A stretch of DNA of 64,000 nt, from positions 124,001 to 188,000 of the forward strand of contig JAWPHD010003256.1 in assembly GCA_037043455.1 (NCBI GenBank). Direction: 5' to 3'. The position numbers were made by a program, and so were the translations under genes. Source of the stretch: Cyrtodaria siliqua (lineage: Eukaryota > Mollusca > Bivalvia > Adapedonta > Hiatellidae). Below the pieces are notes generated by a model. The model did not search any database, was not told where the DNA came from, and saw only the letters and a list, made by a program, of their open reading frames with translations. Below, piece after piece: positions 11,501 through 22,057 of the stretch. Position 1 is the first letter of the stretch. Each line of letters begins with the position of its first letter.

Positions 11501-13751
11501 ATATAAACTTCTTAATATACATACAAATTAAAACTGCTTGATATTTGCAGGATTGTTTAACACGAATTTATGACTTTCGGGCACAAGATGCATTATCAAA
11601 TAAGAAATCTCTGATCGTTTTGGCAGTATAAATCGACAACATCTGTCAAGTGCTTTTTCTTTTCGGAAAACTTTAAAGAGAATGTAGCGACACAGCCAAA
11701 CAAGCTCTATTATTGAGAGTTCTGAAAAACTTGTAAAAAGGTGAAAGAATTTTCAAAATCGGATGATAAACAAAAAAGATATGACCATTTAAAGGTTGTT
11801 CTAAAACGGACATGGGAGCCGCCATTTTAGAACTATGACGTCATAGTTCCATATTACCATTTATGGAATATTGATAAATATCGTTTAAAAAGAAGAAAAT
11901 CATTGCAAATGAATGCCAAAAAAAATTCTGGTCATATAAAGCATTATTGCCATTAAGTATTACATATTTTTCATGCAATTGCTGTCATTTTTCCCTATAA
12001 ATGTGTAAATTTTCAATTTATAAATATTCCATATATAGACATTTAGAACCGTGATGTCATAGCTCTCAAAATGGCCGCTTCCATATCTGTTTCAACAGAA
12101 ACTTCAAATGATCATATCTTCTTTGTTTATCAACCGATTTTGATAATTATTTCACCCTTATTCAAGTTTGTCAGAACTCTTATTAATAAAGATTTGGCTT
12201 TGTCGCTACATTCCCTTTAAATACATGTTTAATACATTTGTTTTCAGCATTTGCTATTAGTGCGGTCATCATCTAACAAATGCTATATCTGGCAAATCAC
12301 AGCAGACGAAATGAGCTCCGTACATACCGACGCGGGACTAAGGGCTATTGAGGTAAACTATTGTATACGTATATGTATTTTCCCCAAAGTATCTGCAACC
12401 ATTCTAATGTATGAGTATATATTATACATGTATATATGTGGGTAGAACCAGTATCATACATCGGGGAGAAAGTCAGCAACTTATTCAGACACCCTTCTTA
12501 CTTATAGAGCAGTTATTTTTCTGTTTTGAGTGAATATCTAATGATTTATTGTTAGAAACTTTAAAGTTTACAGCATAATATAAATGGAAATATTGGAGTT
12601 TTCTCACGATAATAACTTTATTTTATTCTTAGCTATGCAATAGTAGATTTTATCAGATTAAAAAAATGGCACTTCATACGTGTGAAATATAGTTTTCCGA
12701 AACATTTTTTTTTAAAGTTAATTTTTTTTTTAAAATAACGGTTTCATTAGCTTGGAAATGATACTAAGAATATGAAACGTAGTTTTTGAAAAAAACACAC
12801 CGGCAAACTGACAATTCTTAACATAAAAAACACCGGCAAACTGACAATTCTTAACATATTTGACAAATTTTCAAAAACTTTTTAAAGATGGTATGAAAGT
12901 TATAGTATTGGATTGGAAGAAAATGAGTTGTAGTTTATTGAAATCGGTAAACTATTTTAGAAGTTAGGTTGAATTAAAACTAACAATTGTATCATACTGA
13001 GCCAATGACATCGCCGAAAAAATATTTGTTCTGCATACACTTTGATTATATGGCATGAAATAAACAGAACATTGTTGTTTTATGGTGAATAACAGATTTT
13101 ATTTCATCTTGAAGTCATTAAACTTTTTGAAGTGATCAAACTTCAATATTTTCACTCATGCAAACTTCAGTATTGTCACTCATGCCTTGCATTCGTGAAA
13201 ATATAACGTTTGCTCACTTTTCGATGAAATAAAATCTGTTACAACTATCCTATATACAAAGCCTTGTTTCTCGTTGTTTATATTTCCACCGCAATGAACA
13301 TAAAACACTGGACAAAATATATCTTTTTCAATCCCATCATCCACTGTTTCACTGGCATGTATATACCACAATGGCTTATTAACGTACACATATATACAGT
13401 TGATAAATGTAAATGGAAGTGCCCTGCTCTACATAATCTATATCAATGTATTATACCGGGGTAAGTTTTTATTCTACTATCACCTGACGTTTTCACATAA
13501 ACAAATTGACATTCCTCTAACCTGCCTTCGCTATATTATTCAATTATAATACTTACTTTGCTCTCAGACGTTTTGATTTTAATTCGTACTCTAGATTTTC
13601 TATATTATTTATATTTTAGGTTCGTGTTGTGACGGAGATTGACGATGCCTACTACACCGTTGTGCCCTCGGTGATTCTCGCGCCATCTGTCGTCAAAAGT
13701 TGTACCTCCCATAACCATGCTTCAGTGTCGGCGTATTACCTTGTACACTAA
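8509..13751 (+). CDS. Secreted BRICHOS-like protein 1 (4 exons, 119 aa)
   Basis: Join exons 8509-8568, 10110-10172, 12248-12352 and 13620-13751; every junction is phase 0 with GT-AG borders (donors gtaaac, gtaaga, gtaaac). Exon 1 is a complete signal peptide (MNCTLGLVCILALVAGTLAQ). The mature part shows the BRICHOS pattern: a YD pair near residue 37, a CYIWQITADEM segment with the first conserved Cys near residue 53, and a second Cys about 16 residues before the end followed by AYYL. In known BRICHOS proteins, such as the surfactant protein C precursor, this domain is a chaperone for an aggregation-prone partner segment. Here there is no linker, transmembrane anchor or C-terminal peptide, so the domain stands alone after the signal peptide. 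The start is the ATG that opens the signal peptide. Exon structure is strong; family assignment is by motif only. Confidence 0.82.
8911..9908 (+). mobile_element. 5'-truncated LINE tail in intron 1 of BRICHOS-like gene 1
   Basis: The open frame 9011-9520 encodes the C-terminal end of a non-LTR retrotransposon polyprotein: SLKVWNELDINIREAPSL, then a Cys-His knuckle (CICG, DVEHYLFRC). A 3' UTR ends near AATAAAATATTATTAAA. The reverse transcriptase and endonuclease domains are missing, which is typical 5' truncation. The words atgccgtc at 8901 and 9915 may be remains of a target duplication, though 8 bp is weak support. It lies inside the intron, in the same direction as the host gene. Confidence 0.8.
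10330..10545 (+). repeat. Dispersed repeat family R1, partial
   Basis: It contains gcagcattcaaggacgacag, gttgacaatagggctaccgc and cttggaacggtcagt. It is one of about nine copies in the window (10925, 18925, 26075, 32150, 43195, 51925, 53195 and 59110). The family appears to be the 3' part of a mobile element whose coding sense is the opposite strand here. Confidence 0.85.
10925..11420 (+). repeat. Dispersed repeat family R1
   Basis: A longer R1 copy includes caccaaacctcacacttac, gacagtgtaaataaagaaat and ggcagaagccagagcaac. It sits in intron 2 of BRICHOS-like gene 1. The frames at 10879-11064 and 11093-11299 are part of it. Confidence 0.88.
11672..12221. mobile_element. Foldback MITE, copy 1 (550 bp)
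   Basis: The ends tttaaagagaatgtagcgac and tcgctacattccctttaaa are inverted, and the inverted similarity runs most of the way to the centre. The interior carries CRE-like palindromes (atgacgtcat near 11835). Copy 2 is at 28391-28946 in inverted orientation. There is no coding capacity. It lies in intron 2 of BRICHOS-like gene 1. Confidence 0.9.
12797..12858 (+). repeat. Short direct repeat (2 units)
   Basis: The word caccggcaaactgacaattc occurs twice in tandem, about 30 bp apart, in intron 3 of BRICHOS-like gene 1. Confidence 0.85.
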
Positions 13752-13759
13752 CAAAACAA

Positions 13760-13765
13760 AATAAA
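13760..13765 (+). promoter_or_regulatory. Polyadenylation signal of BRICHOS-like gene 1
   Basis: AATAAA lies 9 bases after the stop codon. That is very close, implying an extremely short 3' UTR; the paralogue shows the same arrangement. Confidence 0.65.
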
Positions 13766-13904
13766 GCAGATTATTTAGACAATTGTATGCCATTGTTTTA
13801 ATTTTATGTAAATACATAATAGCCATTCACGTATAATACACTCTTTGATTCTATATAACGCACCACGCACAATGTTTAACGCCTAAAGAATACTTAAACA
13901 GCGA

Positions 13905-14075
13905 ATTGAATTGGGGTTTTAAGGCGCACCAACACATGAAAAGGTTATATGGCGCCTAAAAGGCATGAACATGCCAGGCTCATCTTCCATGTACATCGAG
14001 ATAAAATATGAAAAATGGGCCTAGAACCTTCTCACCCTGAACTGCAGAGTTGCTGCAAATTCTATCGTAGAAACT
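13905..14075 (-). repeat. Dispersed repeat with decayed exon-like segment, reverse copy
   Basis: Read on the minus strand, it gives a remnant with AATLQF and a gtgaga donor word, then intron-like sequence matching the copies downstream of 103 and 5419, and finally the caccatataacc-type end. The exon part lost TGC before the donor. The minus-strand frame 13980-14408 is a shadow of this repeat. Confidence 0.75.
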
Positions 14076-14419
14076 CCATTTACGCTGGAGCCACGTTATT
14101 CTTTTTCTGCCACTGCTCTTTTGATGCGAGCGAGATAGCACCTGAAACAATGCAGGGATCACGATGAAGACCTTTAATGAACATGAACAGAAAATGATAA
14201 AATGAACATGAATTTGGGGGGATTCTACCCCTCTGCCTACCCCTCCAAAGGGTTCTGCAGTGACCGTAGTCTTTGCCCCGTGACCAAACGGGGCCCCCGG
14301 CAACCACACGGGGCACTTAAACAGCGAAACTGCAGAGCCATGCCAACTAAAACTTGACCCGAAAAGCAATAACCATCTTCCCTCTCCATACATTAGTTTC
14401 AAGTTCATACCAAATATGT

Positions 14420-16433
14420 ATACCAGCGCCCCTATTCATAAAGCAACTTACGTGGAAAAAATTACTTAAGTCAAGATTTAAGATTTTCACATATTTTTAA
14501 ATACTACTTATTAACCTCTTAGGGACATTACAAACAGTCTAATTAAGATAAATATCTAGCTGACGGTTTTATATATCCATAACCTTATTAACAATATTAA
14601 GAAAACGTCTTATATCGATATAAAAAGGTGTTTTAAAAATGATAAAATTTTACTTAAAGATAGACATTGTCCTAAATCAACAAATCCGCTGTTGATATGT
14701 TTTTAATTATTAAATACCATTATAAATACGATGTTTACTATGCTATTGATGTATATTTAGTGAAAATATGTATTTTAAAGATAAAAATCGAAAAGGCGAA
14801 CAGGCGTTCTAAAAATCTAAGGGGGAAAACTCTTCCTCGTATAACCAGAAATGACGTCATTGGGAACAAAAAACAACAACAGTGGTACATAGGGAAAGCA
14901 CGCAAAAACAGTATAGTGTGTATGAAACAGTTTTGATCGAAATTCTGACAGTAAGTCATCGGCAACACCGCATATCTTAGTACATATACACTACTCAACT
15001 TTTATAATCGGTAACCCAGGTTTTTTGAAAATAACACAAATAGTCTACTAAAAGCTGGAAATCACCGAAACGCATAACAATATTTTATTAAGTTTAATAT
15101 GAAAAAGGCACGGCCTAAATGGGGATTTATCCAGTTTGAGTAATAAACTTAAAATTTAAAACTCTATAATTGAGGATAATGCACTAATCGGATCCTCATT
15201 TATATGTAAACAAATACTGAAATTCACTAGCCCCATAAAATGACTCCTATGCAGTTTTTTTTATTATTCTATGTAACTGTAACTCGCCAATACGAACAAA
15301 TTCAAAAAAGTATTAAACGTGTATTTTAACACACTACGAGATTCACGTGCATGTGTTCAGTACGGACCATTCGTACAACATTGGCAATTTCAGATAAATT
15401 CAGAATCAGTCGAGATGTTGCGATGGTGCGTGGAAGTAGGTGGAATGGTCAGGTTCTCAAAGATATCCCAACATACTGTTGTTTTGTTTTATCAAATCTA
15501 CATCTATATCAATGATGTGCTCCCGCCCCATCCCCATCCCCACCCCCATCCACCAACCATCCCCCCACCCCATCATCACCACCAGTCGAATATTATTATT
15601 TGTTTAGTTTTTTTACATATCTCTGCATTTTGGATTATTTGGATATTAACATTTAAATTTGAACGCAATCATTTACATATAAAACAATTTAGATTTAATT
15701 CAGATACAGAGATGTAATATCGATAAAAAGAAAACTGAAATGAGTCACAATTAAACAAATTGCTAGATTCTCATCCCCTCCCTCCCCGAGTTGCCTTTCT
15801 TTAAAATGACAGCATTTTTGAATTAAAACTGATAAAAAATAAAATTTCACAGCCTTTTTTCTGATGGTATATACTGGCTATATAATTTATTATTGTTTGG
15901 AAAATCGAATAGTGGAGCTGCACTGTTCTCCGACAGCTCTTTTTTTATTATAAACTTCGTATTAAATTCTTACTTAGTGGTGGGGAAAAAAGGATCAAAT
16001 TCTAATAATATATATACATTACATGTATTGTCAATATCAACATTATTCATGGAAATTCTGGAAACTGGAGCCCGATTAAGATTTTCAGTCATTGGTTTAT
16101 AGTATTCTAAATCAAAGATCCAAAATACTCCTTAAATTAATATTTAATCAGTCCATGTTTAATCAAATTGTTTATAATTACTTATTATTGCGTGAAGAGA
16201 ATTATTATATAGTCGGCCAATTCCGTCATTCTTCGGTGATAGCAAGATGTTGCGAATGGCACCCAGACAAGGGACATCGCCGAAGAGGCCCGAAATGAAA
16301 TTACCATGCCTATCAGCGGAAGTAACTACTGGTTTCCCATTCCGTAAGCTCGACTCCCATATTCTTGGCCGAAATCGGAAACCAAAGGGATATTTTTTTT
16401 CAAACTCGTAGTATGTGGACAAAATTGATACCG
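14420..16433. other. Intergenic, no gene recognised
   Basis: AT-rich sequence without splice-bounded coding segments that I can support. It includes a C-rich tract at 15526-15585 (ccccatccccacccccatcc pattern) and, near 16215-16290, a fragment of a SINE-like family (ggccaattccgtcattcttc) also seen at 21375 and 45180. Confidence 0.5.
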
Positions 16434-16918
16434 TTAAAGGGACACTGTCCGTTAATAAGCAGATATTGAGCATAACCAAATAACTGTCTGACATTTATTC
16501 ATTGAAATGTATACATATAAACACGAGGATAGACACTAAGAAGTATGTAGGAATACATTTGTGAGTTTGAAAAAAAAGAAGTTTTAATTATTAAATGTAA
16601 GTAAAGTGGGACCCACAATATTTACCTTTTATGCGTTCACGTGACTTCTATAGCGCACTAGGTTTTCACCATAGTATGTATTGCGTAATATGTATAGCCC
16701 GCTTAGCTCAGTCGGGAGCGAGTTCCGACAACTTTACGCTCACGGGCTGCGAGTTCAAACCCACGAAGTGGATTTGATTTTTTTGGTACCGCGATTGAAT
16801 TCCGTTAAACAATCTTGCTTTTAATTAGTAAATATTGAATAATATTTAGTGTATAATGTTTGCGAACATAATTATTGGGTGTTTTATAAGCTAAAAGTTA
16901 CGGACAGTGTCCCTTTAA
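16434..16918. mobile_element. TTAA-flanked element carrying a tRNA-like sequence
   Basis: The ends TTAAAGGGACACTGTCCGT and ACGGACAGTGTCCCTTTAA form 19-bp inverted repeats that start and stop in TTAA, as in piggyBac-type elements. Inside, at 16699-16775, is a tRNA-like segment with an A-box (tagctcagtcggg) and a B-box (gagttcaaaccc), followed by a T run. No transposase is present. Confidence 0.7.
16699..16775 (+). pseudogene. tRNA-like (SINE head or tRNA pseudogene)
   Basis: It begins GCCCGCTTAGCTCAGTCGGG and has a B-box-like GAGTTCAAACCC. The acceptor stem cannot pair and the D and anticodon arms are irregular, so it is not a working tRNA. Confidence 0.6.
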
Positions 16919-16929
16919 GGGGTTTTTCA

Positions 16930-18920
16930 TCCCCTATAAATCCCCTATTAACAATGTAATCTGAAATCATTGAAATGCAGTATATTCCGAATGCATGGAC
17001 ATGGTCTAATACTTGTACATTAATACGAGCGTCAGATAATAAGAACTTTACTTTTGCCGAAATGTAGACATTGAACAAATATATTTAGTACGTGTTTATT
17101 TTTCACATAATTGATAAAAAAAATAAATAAAAAAATAACAACATAAATAAATGACAGCATCTAATTTCTATAGTACCAGGGAGTATATATATACCATAAG
17201 TGCCCGCCACCTGGTGACCAAAACACTCGAGGAGTGGCACGTATTAGATTTAGATTTGCAGTATGACACGCTCTCCACGTGCCCCCAACTAACAATATAC
17301 CACACCCCGACTAATTAACTATTGCGGTGCCCTATTGAAGTACAACCTAATTAGGGTACATACGTCGGTATATGACAAAAGCACGCACCATTTAAGGAAA
17401 CATAGTTTTATGACACATTTCCTATGTATTGCAATTCCGTTATAGGTGTAATACCACCGCGGCGAGCGCGTACTGCACAAGACGGATATATGATGCGTGG
17501 GAAACTAGTTTATCGCGCACAAAGAGATAAACATAGTACTATGATCTAAATAATATAGCCAAATGTATTATGAGCACCATATTATGCATTATGTACATGT
17601 AGAGATCGAAACAACGGGCCCAACAAATCAAATTTACCATAATATAAAAAGAAGTATATCTTGTAAGGCACTTATATTACTTATTGCATGAGTAAGAGCC
17701 GTTATTGTTTTGCCATAGAACATTACTGAACTAATATTATAGCTAGTAACATTATCAATTTTCTGCCTTGTATTTTGTCATATTTTTTTAAAATCCAGAG
17801 CCCGATATATGTAGGCGGACGGCGATATATAAATAGATATAGATCTATAATATTATTGGCAGAAGAGGGTATATAGTTAAAAACAACAACAACAACAACA
17901 ACCTACAAACTATATATTGAAACAAAGACACAGTTCTTCTTTCACCGGATTCATTTCAATTTATATGCTGAACCTTTTTTTTTAGCAATCTTTTGAAAAA
18001 GACGGCTACATTATATTAGCGCCGTCAGTTCTTGGCATGCTTCTAATTCAACAGCTAAACAATCACGGTGTATATAAAGATTTAAGACTATATACCTTTC
18101 TACAATTTAGCATACGTATACCCGATGAAGTGCTAAGATAATAAAACAAAAACTTTTATATTACCTCATTTATTAATTTACTCCTCTACGCCGGTTGAAT
18201 CGGCGAATACAACTTGCTCGGAGACGGCGGGGTTAGACACTTCTCATTTTTGTAATATTGTTGGTACCGCTGGGTTTTTTAATCGGCATGGCCGTCTGTT
18301 CTCCAAATTCAACGAAAAAGAAACCAAAGGATGGACTTCCCACGAATCCAACTCAAAATGTTTTTACAAACTCGCGCGTCTTTCGAAGATTCCTACTTTT
18401 TTGACAAGACGGGCGATTTTCGTCGGCAGCAGTCCACCCATACTTCGAATCTTAATCATTAACCTGATTTAGAACACGAAAAAAACTGATATCATTATAT
18501 TGTTCTTTTGTATGCACACGTTTGCAACAAGCAAAAGCATACGGAATTTTTACCATGAAACGTAATCCTACATAGACAATGCAGACTTAATGCGGAGCCG
18601 CTAATCGCTTAGTACCAATGACGTCACAGGTCTCGTGACACTTACCTGTCTTCAAAAAGGGCGAAACTCGGAGCGTGTGCGCTATGATGTATAATTGGCT
18701 ACTGTGTCAAAACGGGATAACCAATAAGTGTAATATTTGAACAGATTGTACATTTCAGAATATATGCTCAAAAGACACGCTATATTTCAACTTTAAGTTA
18801 AGATTTTGCCAAGAAGCTTGGTGAATATGGACACATTCGATCAAGAAATGTAGTATTCCCAGAGCACAGTCAATCAAACACAGCCATTAAAACAAACAAC
18901 ACTTACAAGGTTAAATACAG
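16930..18920. other. Intergenic, no gene recognised
   Basis: AT-rich, with an (AAC)n microsatellite near 17882-17900. A somewhat more GC-rich patch (18185-18470) contains an ATG with 38 open codons at 18288, but no donor and no recognisable protein. I see no supported gene. Confidence 0.45.
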
Positions 18921-18924
18921 GTAT

Positions 18925-19370
18925 ACGCCACCACAAACATAAAAGCGTTGGCAATAGGTGTACCGCCTTGGAAAGATCATTGTCAAAATGCCGCTGGAGA
19001 TAAGTCCTGCTGACTAGCACCACCAACGTTAAACTTGAACCTCACACACTCAAGAAATATAAAAAGATTGGACAGGGAAATTAGCATTCAAGGAGGACAG
19101 TCAACCACAAAACACAGAAACAAACTTGCAAACAGACAAACAAGAAGGCAAAAGTAATATTAAATGCAAACGACATCACAAACACAAAAGGGTTGACAAT
19201 AGGGCTACCGCGTTGGAACAGTCAGTGGCAAAGTAGGCCACTGTGGGGTTTAAACCTGTTCTAGGGTGCACCAAACCTCACACTTACCCTATTGTCATCC
19301 CATTAAAACAGGACAGTGTAAATAAAGAAATCCCCGCCAAGATCTAATCTCTAACCAACAAGAAAACTCC
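18925..19370 (+). repeat. Dispersed repeat family R1 (two fragments)
   Basis: The first fragment, about 18925-19030, holds accgccttggaaagatcat. The second, 19050-19370, holds gacagtcaaccacaaaacac and gttgacaatagggctaccgc. Orientation is the same as at 10925. Confidence 0.85.
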
Positions 19371-19399
19371 GTCTCCCTATTGTGTCATAGAAAATAAAA

Positions 19400-22050
19400 A
19401 AGAATCTCTTAAACCCTAAATGTTACCGTTTAATGAAAAGGGTCTCGTAGAACTTGAGTTACGCGCCATAGTCTCCGGACGATTTCCCTTTTGTTTAATT
19501 CATTAGATTATTACGCAGTAATTTATTTTAAATGCAAATGACAGTAAAACCAACGAAATGAATCGGCTAGTCTCAACATTATTTCTTTCTATTATTGTCA
19601 TATTTTTTCTACTATTAGGCATTATTTCTGATAGACTAAAAAAAAGTCATCTGATACATATTTAAAACGAATGTATTTTAATGTAACAGGAGCGCGGATA
19701 TAGTTAAAGATATAACAGACAAGTTAATGCTAAGTTTGATATGAACAGGTTCCATATCGGGTCACTCTTCAACGGGTTGATGTTTCAATGTATGGCAGGG
19801 TAGAATATAACGGTCTGTCCAAAAAGAGGTAATGCATATGCCTTCAAGTCTTTGAAATATGACCCGGACCTACTATCAATGGGGTTCAATATTAGTTGTT
19901 ACAACGGCTTAACAAATCGATGGATGCAGCACGAACACCCCACTAGTGGAAAAATCATAGACGTATACATGAACAGACAGATTAAAACGGTGTAAATTAC
20001 CCTATAACCTGCCAGGCCCCCGCATTTTTAAGGAGCATTAAATTGTCAAACCCATTGACCTTCTGACTCACCGTATGACATTAACCTTAATGATAAAGAA
20101 GATGGTGATTTTTTTCGAACACCCTATTGTGGCATTGACCATGCTGATAGGTCCCAATTACACCGCCTACTTTAAATTTGACCCTGAACATCCGACGTAT
20201 TCGACTTGTGACAAATCTAAACATTTCATTATTGTTTAGATATTCAGAATATAGTTACCAGTTTATGTATCTCGATGCCAGACTGATCAATTTATGGCAG
20301 AGTAATGTCCCTTGTATTAGTAATGGACACTACTGCAGTATAATTCGTCTTTCAGTTAAGATTCAGATTTGTTTAAACTCTTGTCAGAATGTATATCATC
20401 ATGCGGTCCGAGACAAGTTCTAAAATTGGTATCAAATATTAATTGGCAGTGTAATGCACCTTGGTGAATTGTTAAACTATCATATAATTTGACTTGCGGA
20501 CATTGGTTTTTATTTTCTCGCTGATGTTCATCAAACTTGGTCAGAATATTTATCACCATTTAGTCTTGAACAAGATCATGCACAAAGCGGATTGAACAAT
20601 CATTGCAGGGTTCTTTCAACGTCCTTACATATTTCAAAAGCAGTTAATTATCATTGAAATCTTATATTTTGCATTGTGGACATTGCTACTTTATATTTTG
20701 TCAGGTTCTCATAACATTTATTTTAGAGCAATATTGCCAACGACCTTTTTCTTTTTTTTTTACTTCTTATGTGCTGTTTTTAGTGTTGCCATGCTGTTGC
20801 TAGTCTAAGCAAACGCAAGCTTGAATAGTATAAGAATAAATAGTTTCCACACCTAACGACATCTTTCAACCCTTTTACTGCCACAGTCGAAACATTGGTT
20901 TTACGACCATTGTAGGCCCAGATCAACGTGTATACTGTATGCAGGCTGATCAGGGCTTACATTGTTCTTCACTCAGTGAGAATATTTTCCATAACACTTA
21001 TTTGGAAAATATTACCAGAAGGGTTGAATTTAAATCTTAGCGGACGACATTTGAAATTTGGCGGCGAAAGGGTTAATCTATTAATAGCAGGATTTATATC
21101 TTGCATACAAGATAAGGAGGAAAAGTCAACGTTTGTCGTTTCAATGCACGAAAAGATAGGTCAAATCCACCTCTCTACATATATATCTTATTTTTTTAAA
21201 CACCCTGATCTAAACAGTTATATCTTGGTTTGGAATTCCCTATCTGCACCGTGGTAGATTCTAATATTTCTTATAGAACTCTTCTTTGTGTCATTTACAA
21301 TGCGTTTGCCGTTTTGGGATCGGTTGGAGAGATACTGCTTGCATTCGCAACATCTCGTACACTAATTCGCAGCATGATCCCGAAGAATGACGGGATTGGC
21401 CGAGCGTTCACGATTGATACTGCTTGAACAAATTAATAGAAGAATTTGATAATTTCTACGACAGAAGTGCATGTTTAATCATGACGAACGCCTTTCTTAT
21501 ATCGGACACACAGGATCTTGCTGAATATATTTCATTTGCGGTCTTCTCATCATATTACGGTCTGTTGATTCATAATGTCTTTTAAGAAGGCTTTTTGCAC
21601 ACATACAACACGGATTATGAAACATTGGTTCAAATTTTCCAAAACGTGTGTGTTCAAATGTTTTCAAATGACGTTAATGGTAAATTAATATGGGTCTACA
21701 AAGCCTGAAATTTTATTGAATTGATACTTTTAATATCTCGGGAAACACGCAGTAGTATGAATAGATCTACTTAATTTCTTTATTTGATACCAAGAATGTT
21801 TAATAACCTGCTATAAATGTAATAATGTCGTTAACAACACGTTATTTACAACATAGTTACACGTAAATATTATCTTAACAAAGATGCCTTTATAAACTTC
21901 ACTACTATTAAGCTCAGACAGAGGTGAAAGTTGAATATGCATTTGTGTCTATATATGGAATAGAACTTTGTTCTTATCTTTCATCAACGTCAGTAAATAC
22001 AGATATCTCTCAAATTCGCCAATATTATAGCTTTCTTAAGTTTTTAAGAC
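19400..22050. other. Intergenic between the BRICHOS-like paralogues, no gene recognised
   Basis: No exon could be supported. At 21370-21425 lies a SINE-like fragment (ccgaagaatgacgggattgg) in reverse to the copies near 45180 and 45490. The rest is unassigned AT-rich sequence. Confidence 0.45.
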
Positions 22051-22057
22051 TAGCACG

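Noticed and set aside
13980..14408. 142-codon minus-strand frame as a gene
   Set aside because: It overlaps a dispersed repeat with a decayed exon-like segment and has no recognisable protein or splice context.
15319..15717. 132-codon His/Pro-rich frame
   Set aside because: The His/Pro run is translation of a C-rich simple sequence; the surroundings are AT-rich and featureless.
16699..16775. Functional tRNA gene
   Set aside because: A- and B-box words are present but the acceptor stem does not pair and the arms are irregular; it lies inside a transposon-like unit.
18288..18405. ATG with 38 open codons in a GC-richer patch
   Set aside because: No donor site, no homologous pattern and a stop soon after; not enough for a gene call.
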